Below, in pieces: positions 5,330 to 5,423 of a DNA stretch of 5,423 bases. The stretch comes from Christensenellaceae bacterium (GTDB lineage: Bacteria; Bacillota; Clostridia; Christensenellales; Borkfalkiaceae): positions 1 through 5,423 of the forward strand of contig CAOMHR010000114.1 in assembly GCA_948482865.1 (NCBI GenBank), in the 5' to 3' direction. The translations under genes were made by a program, and so were the position numbers. Positions within the stretch are counted from its first letter, which is position 1. Each line of letters opens with the position of its first letter. The notes under the pieces were generated by a model, which was not told the origin of the DNA, made no database searches, and saw only the letters and a list, made by a program, of their open reading frames with translations.

Positions 5330-5423
5330 ATGGGTAAGGCGTTATTTAATAAATTGAAAGAATCGTTGCTGTCGGTTTTGCCGGTGGCGGCGATTGTTCT
5401 TATTATTTCCTTTACGCCGCTTG
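5330..5423 (+). CDS. DUF1538-like membrane protein, N-terminus only
   Basis: Only 31 codons are visible before the window ends. They read as a short basic amphipathic stretch with LKESLLSVLP (residues 9-18), followed by a hydrophobic run ending in SFTPL (27-31). This matches my memory of the N-terminus of DUF1538 membrane proteins, which begin with an LKExLxSVLP-type segment before the first transmembrane helix. The function of that family is not established. A weak GGTGGT lies 6 nt upstream of the ATG as the only SD candidate. The gene has its own promoter and leader hairpin, so it is probably not co-transcribed with the DUF4832 gene. The family call rests on a short segment and could be wrong; that this is the start of a membrane protein is firmer. 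Confidence 0.6.
   Translation, partial: MGKALFNKLKESLLSVLPVAAIVLIISFTPL

Overview
The window reads as a stretch of a low-to-mid-GC Gram-positive anaerobe, most likely a Clostridia-type Firmicute. The reasons are a lipoprotein solute-binding protein in place of a periplasmic one, strong Shine-Dalgarno (SD) sites (AAAGGAGG, AGAGGT, AAGGA) on the transporter genes, sigma-A type promoters with TG-extended -10 boxes, and DUF4874/DUF4832 and DUF1538-like proteins. No phage, IS, CRISPR, tRNA or rRNA signal is visible. The taxonomic call is inference.

Layout: (1) 1-1086, minus strand: most of a polytopic membrane protein of unknown function, open through the left edge of the window. (2) 1143-3642, minus strand: a three-gene polar amino acid ABC importer, transcribed as binding lipoprotein, permease, ATPase. 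A stem-loop sits between the first two genes and a 14-nt overlap joins the last two. (3) 3643-3820: a divergent control region with one promoter for each direction, a perfect 14-bp palindrome on the importer promoter, two tandem ARG-box-like sites and a 9-bp direct repeat. (4) 3821-5215, plus strand: a membrane-anchored extracellular DUF4874/DUF4832 protein, probably a glycoside-hydrolase-like barrel with a C-terminal beta domain. (5) 5216-5329: a spacer with a weak terminator and a promoter. (6) 5330 to the right edge, plus strand: the first 31 codons of a DUF1538-like membrane protein.

The three importer genes clearly work together. The binding protein has the usual ligand Arg and Asp, so an alpha-amino acid is the likely cargo, and the ARG-box-like sites hint at arginine or a related amino acid. 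The flanking genes have no evident link to uptake.

The most interesting signal is in translation starts. The two genes of unknown function (1086 minus, 3821 plus) have no SD, and each has a well-formed promoter whose predicted transcription start falls on, or 3 nt before, the ATG. They look leaderless or nearly so, while the transporter genes between them are SD-led. A second oddity is an insertion of roughly 35 residues in the ATPase helical subdomain. I saw no clear new multi-gene system.
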